In this document: one piece after another, positions 7,562 through 14,327 of the stretch | Numbering within the stretch: position 1 is the stretch's first letter | Layout of the letters: every line of letters begins with the position of its first letter | From: an uncultured Bacilli bacterium | Lineage (GTDB): Bacteria > Bacillota_I > Bacilli_A > RF39 > UBA660 | Direction of reading: 5' to 3' | NCBI GenBank assembly: GCA_947585595.1 | Contig: CANPXB010000015.1 | Location: 1 to 37,354 of the forward strand | DNA: 37,354 nucleotides | Translations under genes and position numbers: made by a program | Notes under the pieces: model-generated | The model's database searches: none | What the model was told of the DNA's origin: nothing | Seen by the model: only the letters and a program-made list of their open reading frames with translations

Positions 7562-8570
7562 CATTATTCTCCTTTTTATTCATAGCTTCTTTAAATCTTG
7601 GTAATAGGCCTTGGCCATTAGAACGATGTGGTGGTAGTTGATATAAGTCATGACCTGGGAATTCATTACCTTCAATTAAGAATGGATCTTTTGGACCTAA
7701 ACAGACATCCCAACCAACATAACCTACTTCTGGTACTTCATAAGAAGCTTTAATAACAAATCTTTTTATGCGAGGCCATTTAGGTATTTTAAACCAAATA
7801 ATTGATTCACCAGTTACGGGATGTTTATCATATATATTACCTTTTTTATCGATAGCTAGATAATCTATAATACCAGTTTCAATGTTAATTGGAGCTACTA
7901 ATCCATCATGATTAAAGTTATCAACGATATTATTATTGTTACCTATTCTTAGGAAAGCAGCGACTATTTCATGATTTAAAGTAACAATTCTTATAGTATT
8001 AATTGATGATGGATGAAGGGATGCTATCTCCTTACATTGAACAGCTATTTCTTCAACTAAGTATCTTTTAGTTTCTAATAAGTTATTATATATCTTTTTT
8101 ACATTATGGGTATTAACATTAAATATTTCAACACCTTTACCACAACTTTCTGATAAAGGTTTAACTAAGATACGAGGATGTTTTTTACAGAATTCACTAA
8201 ATTCTTGATAACTTTCTTTAGTATCTTTAACTTCCATCCAATCTCTTAATAAATATTTATTAAATTTCTTATTAAAAGTTATTTTATTACTAAAGTATTT
8301 CATATATTCTGGATTATTGTATTTTTTAACAATATCATTATTAATACCTCTAGTAACAATAGTTTCTCTTTGTTGTTTATTTAAATCATACATTTCATAT
8401 AATTTATAGTCCATATAACCAGCTTGGTATTTTAGACCACAATTAATAATATCAAAGAAGATAAAGACTCTATTCTTATGATTTTTTTCATGAACATAAT
8501 TAATCGTATCAAAGAAACTATGATAATTCATATTTTTTATTCTTGTAAATAAATAACCTATTCGACCCAT
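7539..8570 (-). CDS. Sugar-transfer-associated ATP-grasp protein
   Basis: A 343-residue soluble protein with an ATP-grasp fold. It shows the lysine strand RILVKPLSESCGKGVEIF (nucleotide-binding loop), RYLVEEIAVQ (hinge strand binding adenine), SINTIRIVTL, and a late metal-binding stretch VGWDVCLGPKDPFLIEGNEFPGHDLYQ. The arrangement SxNTIRI..VGWDV..LIEGN is that of the ATPgrasp_ST (sugar-transfer-associated) family, often found in capsule or wall-polymer loci; its substrates are not established. The ATG at 8570 is preferred over the GTG at 8579 because GGGTGG lies directly between them, 5 nt before the ATG. It heads the operon that continues into rpiB, overlapping it by 23 nt. The pairing with a sugar-phosphate isomerase is suggestive, but no function should be assigned from it. 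Confidence 0.8.
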   Translation of the reverse strand: MGRIGYLFTRIKNMNYHSFFDTINYVHEKNHKNRVFIFFDIINCGLKYQAGYMDYKLYEMYDLNKQQRETIVTRGINNDIVKKYNNPEYMKYFSNKITFNKKFNKYLLRDWMEVKDTKESYQEFSEFCKKHPRILVKPLSESCGKGVEIFNVNTHNVKKIYNNLLETKRYLVEEIAVQCKEIASLHPSSINTIRIVTLNHEIVAAFLRIGNNNNIVDNFNHDGLVAPINIETGIIDYLAIDKKGNIYDKHPVTGESIIWFKIPKWPRIKRFVIKASYEVPEVGYVGWDVCLGPKDPFLIEGNEFPGHDLYQLPPHRSNGQGLLPRFKEAMNKKENNDEDSNRN

Positions 8571-8613
8571 AATTACCACCCTATTTATAGTATACCACAG
8601 AATTTAGAAAATG

Positions 8614-8637
8614 AAAAAAAGCCACTATTTAGCAGCT
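8614..8637 (-). terminator. rpmE rho-independent terminator
   Basis: The minus strand reads AGCTGC-TAAATA-GTGGCT, a six-pair stem with two G-U pairs, followed by seven T residues. It overlaps the rpmE stop codon and separates rpmE from the ATP-grasp operon. Confidence 0.7.
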
Positions 8638-8840
8638 TCTTGATCATAACCATATTTACGGTTGAATTTTTCAACAGAACCAGTTTTTTTAGCTTTACCT
8701 TGTTTTCCTGTATAGAATGGATGACATTCACTACATACTTCTACATGGATTTCATCTTTAGTAGATTTAGTCATGAATGTAGCTCCACAAGCACAAGTTA
8801 CTTTGCAATCTTTAAGTTCTGGATGGATATCTTTTTTCAT
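8625..8840 (-). CDS. rpmE: Ribosomal protein bL31 (zinc-binding form)
   Basis: Large-subunit ribosomal protein of 71 residues. It is the C+ (zinc) form, with Cys16, Cys18, Cys36 and Cys39 (CACG and CSEC) in the usual positions; this form serves as a zinc store and is replaced by RpmE2 when zinc is scarce. The ATG at 8840 is chosen because AAGGAG lies 8 nt upstream and [10 protein letters not shown] is the universal bL31 start. It has its own promoter at 8900-8927 and a terminator overlapping its stop, so it is monocistronic. The leader contains a 6-bp hairpin. Confidence 0.97.
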   Translation of the reverse strand: MKKDIHPELKDCKVTCACGATFMTKSTKDEIHVEVCSECHPFYTGKQGKAKKTGSVEKFNRKYGYDQEAAK

Positions 8841-8858
8841 TTTTATTCTCCTTCCGCC

Positions 8859-8878
8859 ATGTCTCAATTTCAAGACAT
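8859..8878 (-). promoter_or_regulatory. Hairpin in rpmE leader
   Basis: A perfect ATGTCT/AGACAT stem with an 8-nt loop lies in the roughly 50-nt leader, ending 8 nt before the AAGGAG ribosome site. It could be a translational control element or an operator; it is not followed by a T-tract, so it is not a terminator. No known L31 leader motif is recognised. Confidence 0.4.
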
Positions 8879-8899
8879 AGTAATTTCTTCGTCTTATGT

Positions 8900-8927
8900 A
8901 TTATATCATAAGAATTTAACTTATCAA
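8900..8927 (-). promoter_or_regulatory. rpmE sigma-A promoter
   Basis: On the minus strand TTGATA (8922-8927), a 16-nt spacer and TATAAT (8900-8905) form a good vegetative promoter about 60 nt upstream of the rpmE start codon. Confidence 0.7.
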
Positions 8928-8954
8928 GTATTAATCTTGTTTTTTATTGCTATT

Positions 8955-9476
8955 TTACTTCTTTTTGAAGATAGAAATAACTTTTCCCGTCATAAAGACG
9001 ATTGAATCACTATTTTTAGTAGCTACTCCTTTGAAGACAGCTTTGAAACCAACTGTTAAAGCTGAAATAACAGCAGTTACTAAAATAGTAGTTATAGTTA
9101 GATTAAAATTAAAATAATTAGCAATTGATATGGTAAGAACAGCACCTAAACTACCACTCACGATACCACATATATCACCAATTACATCATTACATACTGA
9201 TGATACTTTAGTTGAATTTTTTAACAAAGATATAGCTTCTTTAGCACCTTTTAATTTTTTAGTGGCTTTAGCATGAAGGTTAGCTTCTTTACTAGTTAAG
9301 ACAGCAACACCTATCATATCAAAGATAATTCCAATAGAAATAACTATTAAAATGATAATAGTTAAGATTATTTCATTAAAGGAATTAGATATAACAGTTG
9401 ATATTCCACTAAATAAAATAGATAAAATAAAAGATAATAAAAAAACTTTATATATCCAGTTAACATTACTCTTCAT
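8955..9476 (-). CDS. OapA-like four-helix membrane protein (OLE-RNA-associated family)
   Basis: 173 residues with four predicted membrane spans (about 9-29, 36-60, 104-121 and 126-148) and a lysine-rich cytoplasmic loop (ATKKLKGAKEAISLLKNSTK). The signature is FDMIGVAV (52-59) and CNDVIGDICGIVSGS (95-109), the latter holding Asp97 and Asp101 in a DxxxD motif. As I recall, this motif is conserved in OapA, the protein that binds OLE RNA to the membrane and affects Mg2+ homeostasis. Relatives are often annotated loosely as 'CorB-like' or DUF21-like transporters. The ribosome site AAGGAG precedes the ATG. It lies immediately downstream of a long structured RNA with a strong promoter, the arrangement known for OLE-oapA. 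Assignment rests on the residue pattern plus context; transport activity is not shown. Confidence 0.6.
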   Translation of the reverse strand: MKSNVNWIYKVFLLSFILSILFSGISTVISNSFNEIILTIIILIVISIGIIFDMIGVAVLTSKEANLHAKATKKLKGAKEAISLLKNSTKVSSVCNDVIGDICGIVSGSLGAVLTISIANYFNFNLTITTILVTAVISALTVGFKAVFKGVATKNSDSIVFMTGKVISIFKKK

Positions 9477-9969
9477 ATTAACTCTCCTTATAAAGTAATT
9501 TAGTAAATATTTATGGTATATTATAAATTAATTTTACGGCTTTGGTCGAGTTGAATTTCTCTAGTTCTTACCATCAATTACTTTCTGGCGATTTCTCTTT
9601 AAAGGAACCAATCGAATGTTACCGGTTCGATTACTCGATTACCACTTAGTCCGTACCTCAAACTTTATAATACATACACCCTAGAGAATTTCTCTATCAT
9701 ATAGGGATTATTCTTATTCGCTTTTGCAGTTACATTTTCAATTACTATCCCATGTAATCACTCACGACATGCACTAGTTTATCTTCACAGCAGACGGGAT
9801 GAAAGGAACTCTTTATATGCCATTATAATTTGTCCTTAAATCTTAAATCATATACCCACCCGATTCTGGGCGAACCAAGCAAGTATACAAAGTGTCATAT
9901 CAGTACAATTGGTAGATTTTTAGCCCCACCTTCAAATAATTTTTATGACTAGGATAATGCACCATAACG
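9477..9969 (-). ncRNA. Large structured noncoding RNA / long leader of the OapA-like gene (candidate OLE-type RNA)
   Basis: About 490 nt without a credible gene, transcribed from a consensus promoter toward the OapA-like gene, with no terminator between. The minus strand is purine-rich in single-stranded stretches, as structured RNAs are, and is richer in G+C than its surroundings. Visible helices: GGTGG/CTACC near the 5' end; AATCGAA/TTCGATT (9610-9632); CCCTA/TAGGG (9679-9706) enclosing AGAGA/TCTCT; CATGT/ACATG nested inside ATCCC/GGGAT (about 9750-9800); and a long-range pairing of GCTTGGTTCG (9871-9880 region) with CGACCAAAGC (about 9539-9548) that would close the fold. Signatures of RNase P RNA, tmRNA, 6S RNA and T-boxes were sought and not found. 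OLE RNAs are about 600 nt and precede oapA; this one would be a short variant. Identity is inference. Confidence 0.55.
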
Positions 9970-9975
9970 ATTAGC

Positions 9976-10004
9976 ATTTTATCAAATCTAGGAATAATTG
10001 TCAA
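9976..10004 (-). promoter_or_regulatory. Strong sigma-A promoter of the structured RNA
   Basis: On the minus strand TTGACA (9999-10004), a 17-nt spacer and TAAAAT (9976-9981) give one of the best promoters in the window. It starts 7 bp after the murA stop codon and predicts a 5' end near 9969. An ordinary leader for a minor membrane protein would rarely need a promoter this strong, which supports a stable, abundant RNA product. Confidence 0.75.
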
Positions 10005-10010
10005 ATTTTC

Positions 10011-11264
10011 CTATACTTCTTTTATCTTGATTTTAGCACCAACTTTAGTTAGTTTTTCAACGATATTTTCATAACCTCTTAAGATATGTTCTATCTCATT
10101 AATAGTTGTTTTACCTTCAGCTATTAAACCAGCAATAACCATAGCAGCACCAGCTCTTAAATCAGTAGCAGTTACTTCTTCACCTTTTAGTGGTGTTTTA
10201 CCAACAATAATTGCTGTACGATCATTTACTCTGATGTTGGCTCCCATTTTTTGTAAGTATTTTATATGGCCCATACGATTTTCATAAATTGTTTCTTCAA
10301 AGATTGAGATGCCATCCGCTTGGGTTAATAAGACACTCATTGGTTGACCTAAATCGGTAGCAAAACCGGGGAAGACTAATGTTTTAACATTTATTGATTT
10401 ATATTTTTTAGGCCTGTTGATAACTAGGGAGTTATTATCAATTTTCATATCAACACCCATTTCTTTTAATTTAGAAAGTAAAGCATCAATATGGTCTTCA
10501 ATAATACCACTTATCTTTAGGTTTTTACCTAGTAAAGCACCAATTATTGTATAAGTACCTGCTTCAATACGATCAGGAATAACATCAATAACGGCTCTAC
10601 CTAGTTTTTTAACACCTTCAATTTTTATTTCACTAGTTCCGGCGCCAGTAATTCTTGCACCCATGTTATTAAGTAGTGTAGCAATATTAACGATTTCTGG
10701 TTCTTTAGCGGCATTTGATATATAAGTTGTACCTTCAGCTTTAACAGCCGCTAACATAATATTAATAGTAGCACCTACGGAAGCAAAGTCTAAATATATA
10801 CGAGCGCCTTTTAGTTTATCAGCTTTAAAGATATATTTATTACCTTCAATAGTTACTTCAGCACCTAGTTTTTGAAAACCATTAATATGGAAATCAATTG
10901 GTCTTGAACCAATATTACATCCACCTGGGAAATATATTTCCGCATAATGGAATTTACCTAATAAAGCTCCCATAAAGTAATAAGAAGCTCTTAGTTTTTT
11001 ACTTAGTTCTTCTGGAACCAATTTATTTTCTATATGACTTGTATCGATTTTCATTATTTCATCTTGATATTGTACTTTACCATTTAATAAAGCAATTATA
11101 TCTAGTAAAGCTCTAGTATCAGATATATCTGGGACGTTATATAATGTAACTTCTTCATTGGATAAAATAGCTGCTGGTATTAAAGCAACAACACTATTTT
11201 TAGCACCACTGATTTTTATTTCACCAGTTAGTTCATGTCCCCCATCAATTATTAATTGTTTCAT
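10011..11264 (-). CDS. murA: UDP-N-acetylglucosamine 1-carboxyvinyltransferase
   Basis: First committed step of peptidoglycan synthesis: transfer of enolpyruvate from PEP to UDP-GlcNAc in the cytoplasm. The N-terminus has the family motif GGHELTGEIKISGAKNSVVALIPAAIL. The catalytic, fosfomycin-reactive cysteine is Cys116 in YFPGGCNIGSRPID. The remaining EPSP-synthase repeats (FASVGATINIMLAA, PDRIEAGTYTI, TDLGQPMSVLLTQADG, TDLRAGAAMVIAGL) are all present. The length of 417 is normal. The ribosome site is weak (GAGAGTGAT). It has its own promoter (11321-11349) with a hairpin at the start of the transcript. In Bacillus murA directly precedes spoIID; here the structured RNA, OapA-like gene, rpmE and others intervene. 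Confidence 0.97.
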   Translation of the reverse strand: MKQLIIDGGHELTGEIKISGAKNSVVALIPAAILSNEEVTLYNVPDISDTRALLDIIALLNGKVQYQDEIMKIDTSHIENKLVPEELSKKLRASYYFMGALLGKFHYAEIYFPGGCNIGSRPIDFHINGFQKLGAEVTIEGNKYIFKADKLKGARIYLDFASVGATINIMLAAVKAEGTTYISNAAKEPEIVNIATLLNNMGARITGAGTSEIKIEGVKKLGRAVIDVIPDRIEAGTYTIIGALLGKNLKISGIIEDHIDALLSKLKEMGVDMKIDNNSLVINRPKKYKSINVKTLVFPGFATDLGQPMSVLLTQADGISIFEETIYENRMGHIKYLQKMGANIRVNDRTAIIVGKTPLKGEEVTATDLRAGAAMVIAGLIAEGKTTINEIEHILRGYENIVEKLTKVGAKIKIKEV

Positions 11265-11295
11265 TTAATCACTCTCATACTTCTATAAGTAATTT

Positions 11296-11316
11296 TTGAT
11301 AAGTTTCTCTTATCAA
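11296..11316 (-). promoter_or_regulatory. 5'-terminal hairpin or operator of murA
   Basis: A perfect 8-bp inverted repeat TTGATAAG/CTTATCAA with a 5-nt loop lies at the predicted transcription start of murA. No T-tract follows. It could be a 5' stabilising hairpin of the mRNA or a repressor operator overlapping +1. Confidence 0.45.
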
Positions 11317-11320
11317 TTTT

Positions 11321-11349
11321 ACTATATAATTAACAATTAATTTTGTCAA
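11321..11349 (-). promoter_or_regulatory. murA sigma-A promoter
   Basis: On the minus strand TTGACA (11344-11349), a 17-nt spacer and TATAGT (11321-11326) give a near-consensus promoter directly after spoIIR. Confidence 0.75.
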
Positions 11350-11371
11350 TTGATTTAAATATGAATTAGAA

Positions 11372-11881
11372 TTATGAGCGCCATTTATCAAGGATTTCTT
11401 GAAGATAGAATTTATATTCGACATCATCATAATCATCAGCATTTGATTCTAATAAACATAATGGTGGATACATAACGCACCACCAGTTATTTCCTTTAGC
11501 TTCGCCTAGAGAAATAACTAAAGATTCATATTCACCTTCATCATAAGTAAGACCTTTATAGTTCTTTTCTGGGAAGTAATTCGGCCCATAATTTATTCTA
11601 TATGGTATATTATATGAGTTTAAAGTATTTTTGATAATATCTTCATTTTCCATAATTATTTTTCTTGATTCATCTAAGTTTTTAGCATTTTCAAGTAACG
11701 GAAAGAACTCTTTTTCTAAATCTTGTTTAATTTGTAATTTAGTACTTTGATCAATATTAGAATTACTATTAGCAATAATTCTAAATCTAATTGAATCTTG
11801 AGGAATTAAAGGATTATTTTCATTATATAGAAAGAATGATAGAACAAATAAGATTAAAGCTACATAGATTATTTTTTTCAT
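11372..11881 (-). CDS. spoIIR: SpoIIR sporulation signalling protein
   Basis: Made in the forespore and exported to the intermembrane space, where it triggers SpoIIGA to process pro-sigma-E in the mother cell. The N-terminus has a signal/anchor (about residues 3-19, KIIYVALILFVLSFFLY). The family core is clear: IRFRIIANSNSNIDQSTKLQIKQDL and, near the end, LGEAKGNNWWCVMYPPLCLL. The 169-residue length is in range. Gene order prfA-prmC-spoIIR is the same as in Bacillus. The ribosome site AGGTGAT lies within the 3' arm of a 9-bp hairpin (11886-11916), so translation may be restrained. Confidence 0.93.
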   Translation of the reverse strand: MKKIIYVALILFVLSFFLYNENNPLIPQDSIRFRIIANSNSNIDQSTKLQIKQDLEKEFFPLLENAKNLDESRKIIMENEDIIKNTLNSYNIPYRINYGPNYFPEKNYKGLTYDEGEYESLVISLGEAKGNNWWCVMYPPLCLLESNADDYDDVEYKFYLQEILDKWRS

Positions 11882-11885
11882 TTAA

Positions 11886-11916
11886 AATATCACCTAACAT
11901 AATTTTGGGTGATATT
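11886..11916 (-). promoter_or_regulatory. Hairpin sequestering the spoIIR ribosome-binding site
   Basis: On the minus strand AATATCACC and GGTGATATT form a perfect 9-bp stem with a 13-nt loop between prmC and spoIIR. The 3' arm contains the spoIIR Shine-Dalgarno (AGGTGAT, 8 nt before ATG). The short following TTTT makes it a poor terminator. Read-through mRNA from prmC would therefore have a masked ribosome site, whereas a transcript starting inside the loop would not. Confidence 0.5.
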
Positions 11917-11924
11917 AGTATATT

Positions 11925-12644
11925 TTATTCATTAATTATAAAAATATAACGATCTAGATGATGAAAATCTTGTTCTAAGATTATTTTAGCATTAGAAAAA
12001 TATTCTTTAGCAATATTTATAATATCACTTCCTTGTTCTTCACCTATTTCAAAAGCAATAATAGATTTTGGTTTTAAATAATCAAAAGATTTTTTAATTA
12101 TTTCTTTATAGAAATATAAACCATTATCTTTAGCATATAAAGCAAGATGAGGTTCATTATTTTTAACAATTGGCATTATTTCTTCATCTTCTCTAATATA
12201 TGGAGGATTACTAATTATTAAATCGAATGTTCCATCTATATTAGAAAAGATATCGCTTTCTTGAAAATTAATATTAACATTATTTAGTTTAGCGTTTGAT
12301 TTAGCTACATCTAGAGCTTTAGATGAAATATCGCATGCGGTAATATTGGCATCTTTAAACTCTTTTTTTAAAGCAATAGGAATACATCCGCTACCAGTTC
12401 CAATATCTAGAATACTTAGATTAGATGGAAGATACTCTTTAATTAGTTTAGCTACTTTTTCCATTAATTCTTCAGTTTCAGGACGAGGGATTAAAACATC
12501 CTTATTTACTTTAATTGGACTATTATAAAAATAGGTTTCACCAATAATATATTGAACTGGTTCACCACTTTCTAGTCTTTGAATAGCTTCTTCTAAGTTT
12601 TTTTCTGGAGGAAGGTATTTTTTTAAATATTCTAATTCAGTCAT
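11925..12644 (-). CDS. prmC: Release factor glutamine methyltransferase PrmC
   Basis: Methylates the glutamine of the GGQ motif in RF1 and RF2 using SAM, which improves termination. The SAM loop ILDIGTGSGCIPIAL (GTGSGC at 82-87) and the catalytic NPPY (146-149) are present, along with GEPVQYIIGETYFYN and IPRPETEEL of the family. At 239 residues it is shorter than the usual about 280; the N-terminal helical domain that docks the release factor is trimmed. It follows prfA, its substrate gene, by 27 nt across an attenuator-like terminator. The ribosome site is weak (AGAAAGAAG). Confidence 0.95.
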   Translation of the reverse strand: MTELEYLKKYLPPEKNLEEAIQRLESGEPVQYIIGETYFYNSPIKVNKDVLIPRPETEELMEKVAKLIKEYLPSNLSILDIGTGSGCIPIALKKEFKDANITACDISSKALDVAKSNAKLNNVNINFQESDIFSNIDGTFDLIISNPPYIREDEEIMPIVKNNEPHLALYAKDNGLYFYKEIIKKSFDYLKPKSIIAFEIGEEQGSDIINIAKEYFSNAKIILEQDFHHLDRYIFIINE

Positions 12645-12659
12645 AGGAATCTTCTTTCT

Positions 12660-12684
12660 AAAAAAAGGAGATTATTCTCCTTTT
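12660..12684 (-). terminator. prfA terminator/attenuator before prmC
   Basis: On the minus strand AAAAGGAG-AATAAT-CTCCTTTT is followed by a T-run. It overlaps the prfA stop codon. prmC has no evident promoter of its own, so partial read-through is likely. Confidence 0.75.
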
Positions 12685-13727
12685 AGTTTTCTTTGTAAGT
12701 CTTCAGTAATTAAAGCTTCGATGATACCATCTAAATCACCATCCATAACACGATCTAGAGTATTAGTAGTATAACCGATACGATGATCTGTTACTCTATT
12801 TTGGGGATAGTTATATGTTCTTATCTTTTCAGCACGGTCACCTGTACCTATTTTACTACGTCTTTCATTACCTACTTCAGCATCTTGTTTTTCTTGTTCA
12901 GCTTGATATAAACGAGCTTTTAATACTTCCATAGCTTGAGCTTTATTTTGTAATTGGCTGCGTTCATTTTGACATGTTACAACTGTATTAGTTGGAATAT
13001 GAGTTATTCTAACAGCTGATGGAGTTGTGTTAACACCTTGGCCACCATGACCTGTTGCACAGTAAACATCAATTCTTAAATCGTTAGGATTGATATCGAT
13101 TTCAACATCTTCGACTTCAGGCATTATTAAAACGGTAGCAGTAGAGGTTTGGATACGACCATTTGATTCTGTTACAGGGACTCTTTGGACACGATGAGAT
13201 CCTGATTCATATTTTAATTTAGAATATACGTTTTCACCCTTTATTTTAGCTTCAATTTGCGAATAGCCGCCAGCTGTACCTGGTTCAGAATTAATGACAT
13301 CAATCTTCCAACCTTGAGAATCAGCATAACGAGAATACATTCTAAATAAGTCACCAGCAAAGATATTAGCTTCATCGCCACCAGCGGCACCTCTTATTTC
13401 CATAATTATATCTTTATCATCATTCTCATCTTTAGGAATAAGTAAGATTTCAAGTTCACTAGTTAATTTTTCTTTTTTAGCTTGTGATTCTTCTAATTCT
13501 AATTGAGCCATTTCACCCATTTCTGGATCATTTAATAGTTCTTTAGCTTCTTTGATATTACTTTCAACTTTTTGATATTCTTTGTACTTTAAATATGTTT
13601 CTTCTAAATCTTTTTGTTCTTTTGATAGTTTCTTTAAAACATTATAATCAGCTAGTACTTCAGGGGTAGATAGCTTTTCGGTTAATTCTTCGTATTTTGT
13701 TTGTATCGCTTCTAATCTTTCAAACAT
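12672..13727 (-). CDS. prfA: Peptide chain release factor 1
   Basis: Recognises UAA and UAG in the ribosomal A site and releases the peptide. The tripeptide anticodon is PVT (184-186, in HRVQRVPVTES), the RF1 form rather than the SPF of RF2. The catalytic GGQ is at 228-230 (ATGHGGQGVN). The length of 351 is normal. It has its own promoter (13753-13780) and precedes prmC, which modifies it. Confidence 0.97.
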   Translation of the reverse strand: MFERLEAIQTKYEELTEKLSTPEVLADYNVLKKLSKEQKDLEETYLKYKEYQKVESNIKEAKELLNDPEMGEMAQLELEESQAKKEKLTSELEILLIPKDENDDKDIIMEIRGAAGGDEANIFAGDLFRMYSRYADSQGWKIDVINSEPGTAGGYSQIEAKIKGENVYSKLKYESGSHRVQRVPVTESNGRIQTSTATVLIMPEVEDVEIDINPNDLRIDVYCATGHGGQGVNTTPSAVRITHIPTNTVVTCQNERSQLQNKAQAMEVLKARLYQAEQEKQDAEVGNERRSKIGTGDRAEKIRTYNYPQNRVTDHRIGYTTNTLDRVMDGDLDGIIEALITEDLQRKLKGE

Positions 13728-13752
13728 GATTATTTCACGCCTTTCGTCTTGT

Positions 13753-13780
13753 ATTATATCATATTAATTTTAAATGTAAA
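13753..13780 (-). promoter_or_regulatory. prfA sigma-A promoter
   Basis: On the minus strand TTTACA (13775-13780), 16 nt and TATAAT (13753-13758). The -35 overlaps the T-tract of the rpoE terminator, so the two transcription units abut without spare sequence. Confidence 0.65.
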
Positions 13781-13807
13781 AAACAAATGGTTACATTATG
13801 CCATTTG
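13778..13807 (-). terminator. rpoE rho-independent terminator
   Basis: On the minus strand CAAATGG and CCATTTG pair around a 10-nt loop and are followed by TTTTTT. The loop contains the rpoE stop codon. Confidence 0.75.
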
Positions 13808-14240
13808 CTTCTTCATCTTCATCAATGATAACTAGGTCTTTTAAATCATCATCGTCAGTTAAGTCATCTGTTTCATCTTCTTCATCAGAATAGATGTCTT
13901 TATCTTCAGATTCTTCTTCATCCATATTATCTAAGTCAACGTCTTCTTCAATGTCATCATCTTCATCATCATTATCAATAATTACTTTAGTAGAATGTTT
14001 TGTTTTTAAATCCCATAAACCATTTTCTAACATTATGAAACGATGATCAGTTGATAAAACATCTAAGAAAGCAGGTAATTTATCTACAAATTCATCATCT
14101 GATAAACCAACTAATTTACATACTTCTTTAAATAGTTCATTTATTTTCATTTGACGATTGGTTTCGGTTAAGATCATTGCGGCTATATCGTCATAGGACA
14201 TAGCTTCGAGTTCAGCTTGAGTTAAATCTTTTAATTTCAT
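13791..14240 (-). CDS. rpoE: RNA polymerase delta subunit
   Basis: Firmicute-specific RNA polymerase subunit that speeds polymerase recycling and alters sensitivity to the initiating nucleotide. The N-terminal HARE-HTH domain covers about residues 1-85 (MKLKDLTQAELEAMSYDDIAAMIL..LDVLSTDHRFIMLENGLWDLK). The rest is an extremely acidic disordered tail of Asp/Glu, typical of the family. The ATG at 14240 is chosen because GGAGG lies 11 nt upstream inside the longer reading, and MKLKDLT matches homologues. The promoter at 14276-14303 is close behind argS. The rpoE-argS-DUF1934 neighbourhood matches Bacillus. Confidence 0.93.
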   Translation of the reverse strand: MKLKDLTQAELEAMSYDDIAAMILTETNRQMKINELFKEVCKLVGLSDDEFVDKLPAFLDVLSTDHRFIMLENGLWDLKTKHSTKVIIDNDDEDDDIEEDVDLDNMDEEESEDKDIYSDEEDETDDLTDDDDLKDLVIIDEDEEANGIM

Positions 14241-14275
14241 TTTAAATATAACCTCCAAATAATTCACTAGACACC

Positions 14276-14303
14276 ATTATACATATTTTTTTTAATATGA
14301 CAA
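14276..14303 (-). promoter_or_regulatory. rpoE sigma-A promoter
   Basis: On the minus strand TTGTCA (14298-14303), a 16-nt spacer and TATAAT (14276-14281). It lies in the short argS-rpoE gap. Confidence 0.7.
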
Positions 14304-14327
14304 TAGATATTTTTAAATTTTTTTAAT

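Noticed and set aside
8640-9005. Plus-strand reading frame of 121 codons opposite rpmE.
   Set aside because: Shadow of rpmE and its leader; no ribosome site and unlikely composition.
9477-9969. tmRNA (ssrA): GTAACTGCAAAAGCGAATAAG resembles a tag-reading start.
   Set aside because: No tRNA-like acceptor ends, no TTCGA T-loop before a CCA end on the minus strand, and the frame does not end in an ALAA-type tag.
9477-9969. RNase P RNA (rnpB), by size.
   Set aside because: The universal GAGGAAAGTCC and ACAGAA..GGCTTA segments are absent on both strands.
9850-9969. M-box Mg2+ riboswitch, because GGTGGGGCT recalls GGTGAGGCTCC and the gene may be Mg-related.
   Set aside because: The rest of the M-box core is missing and the RNA is far longer.
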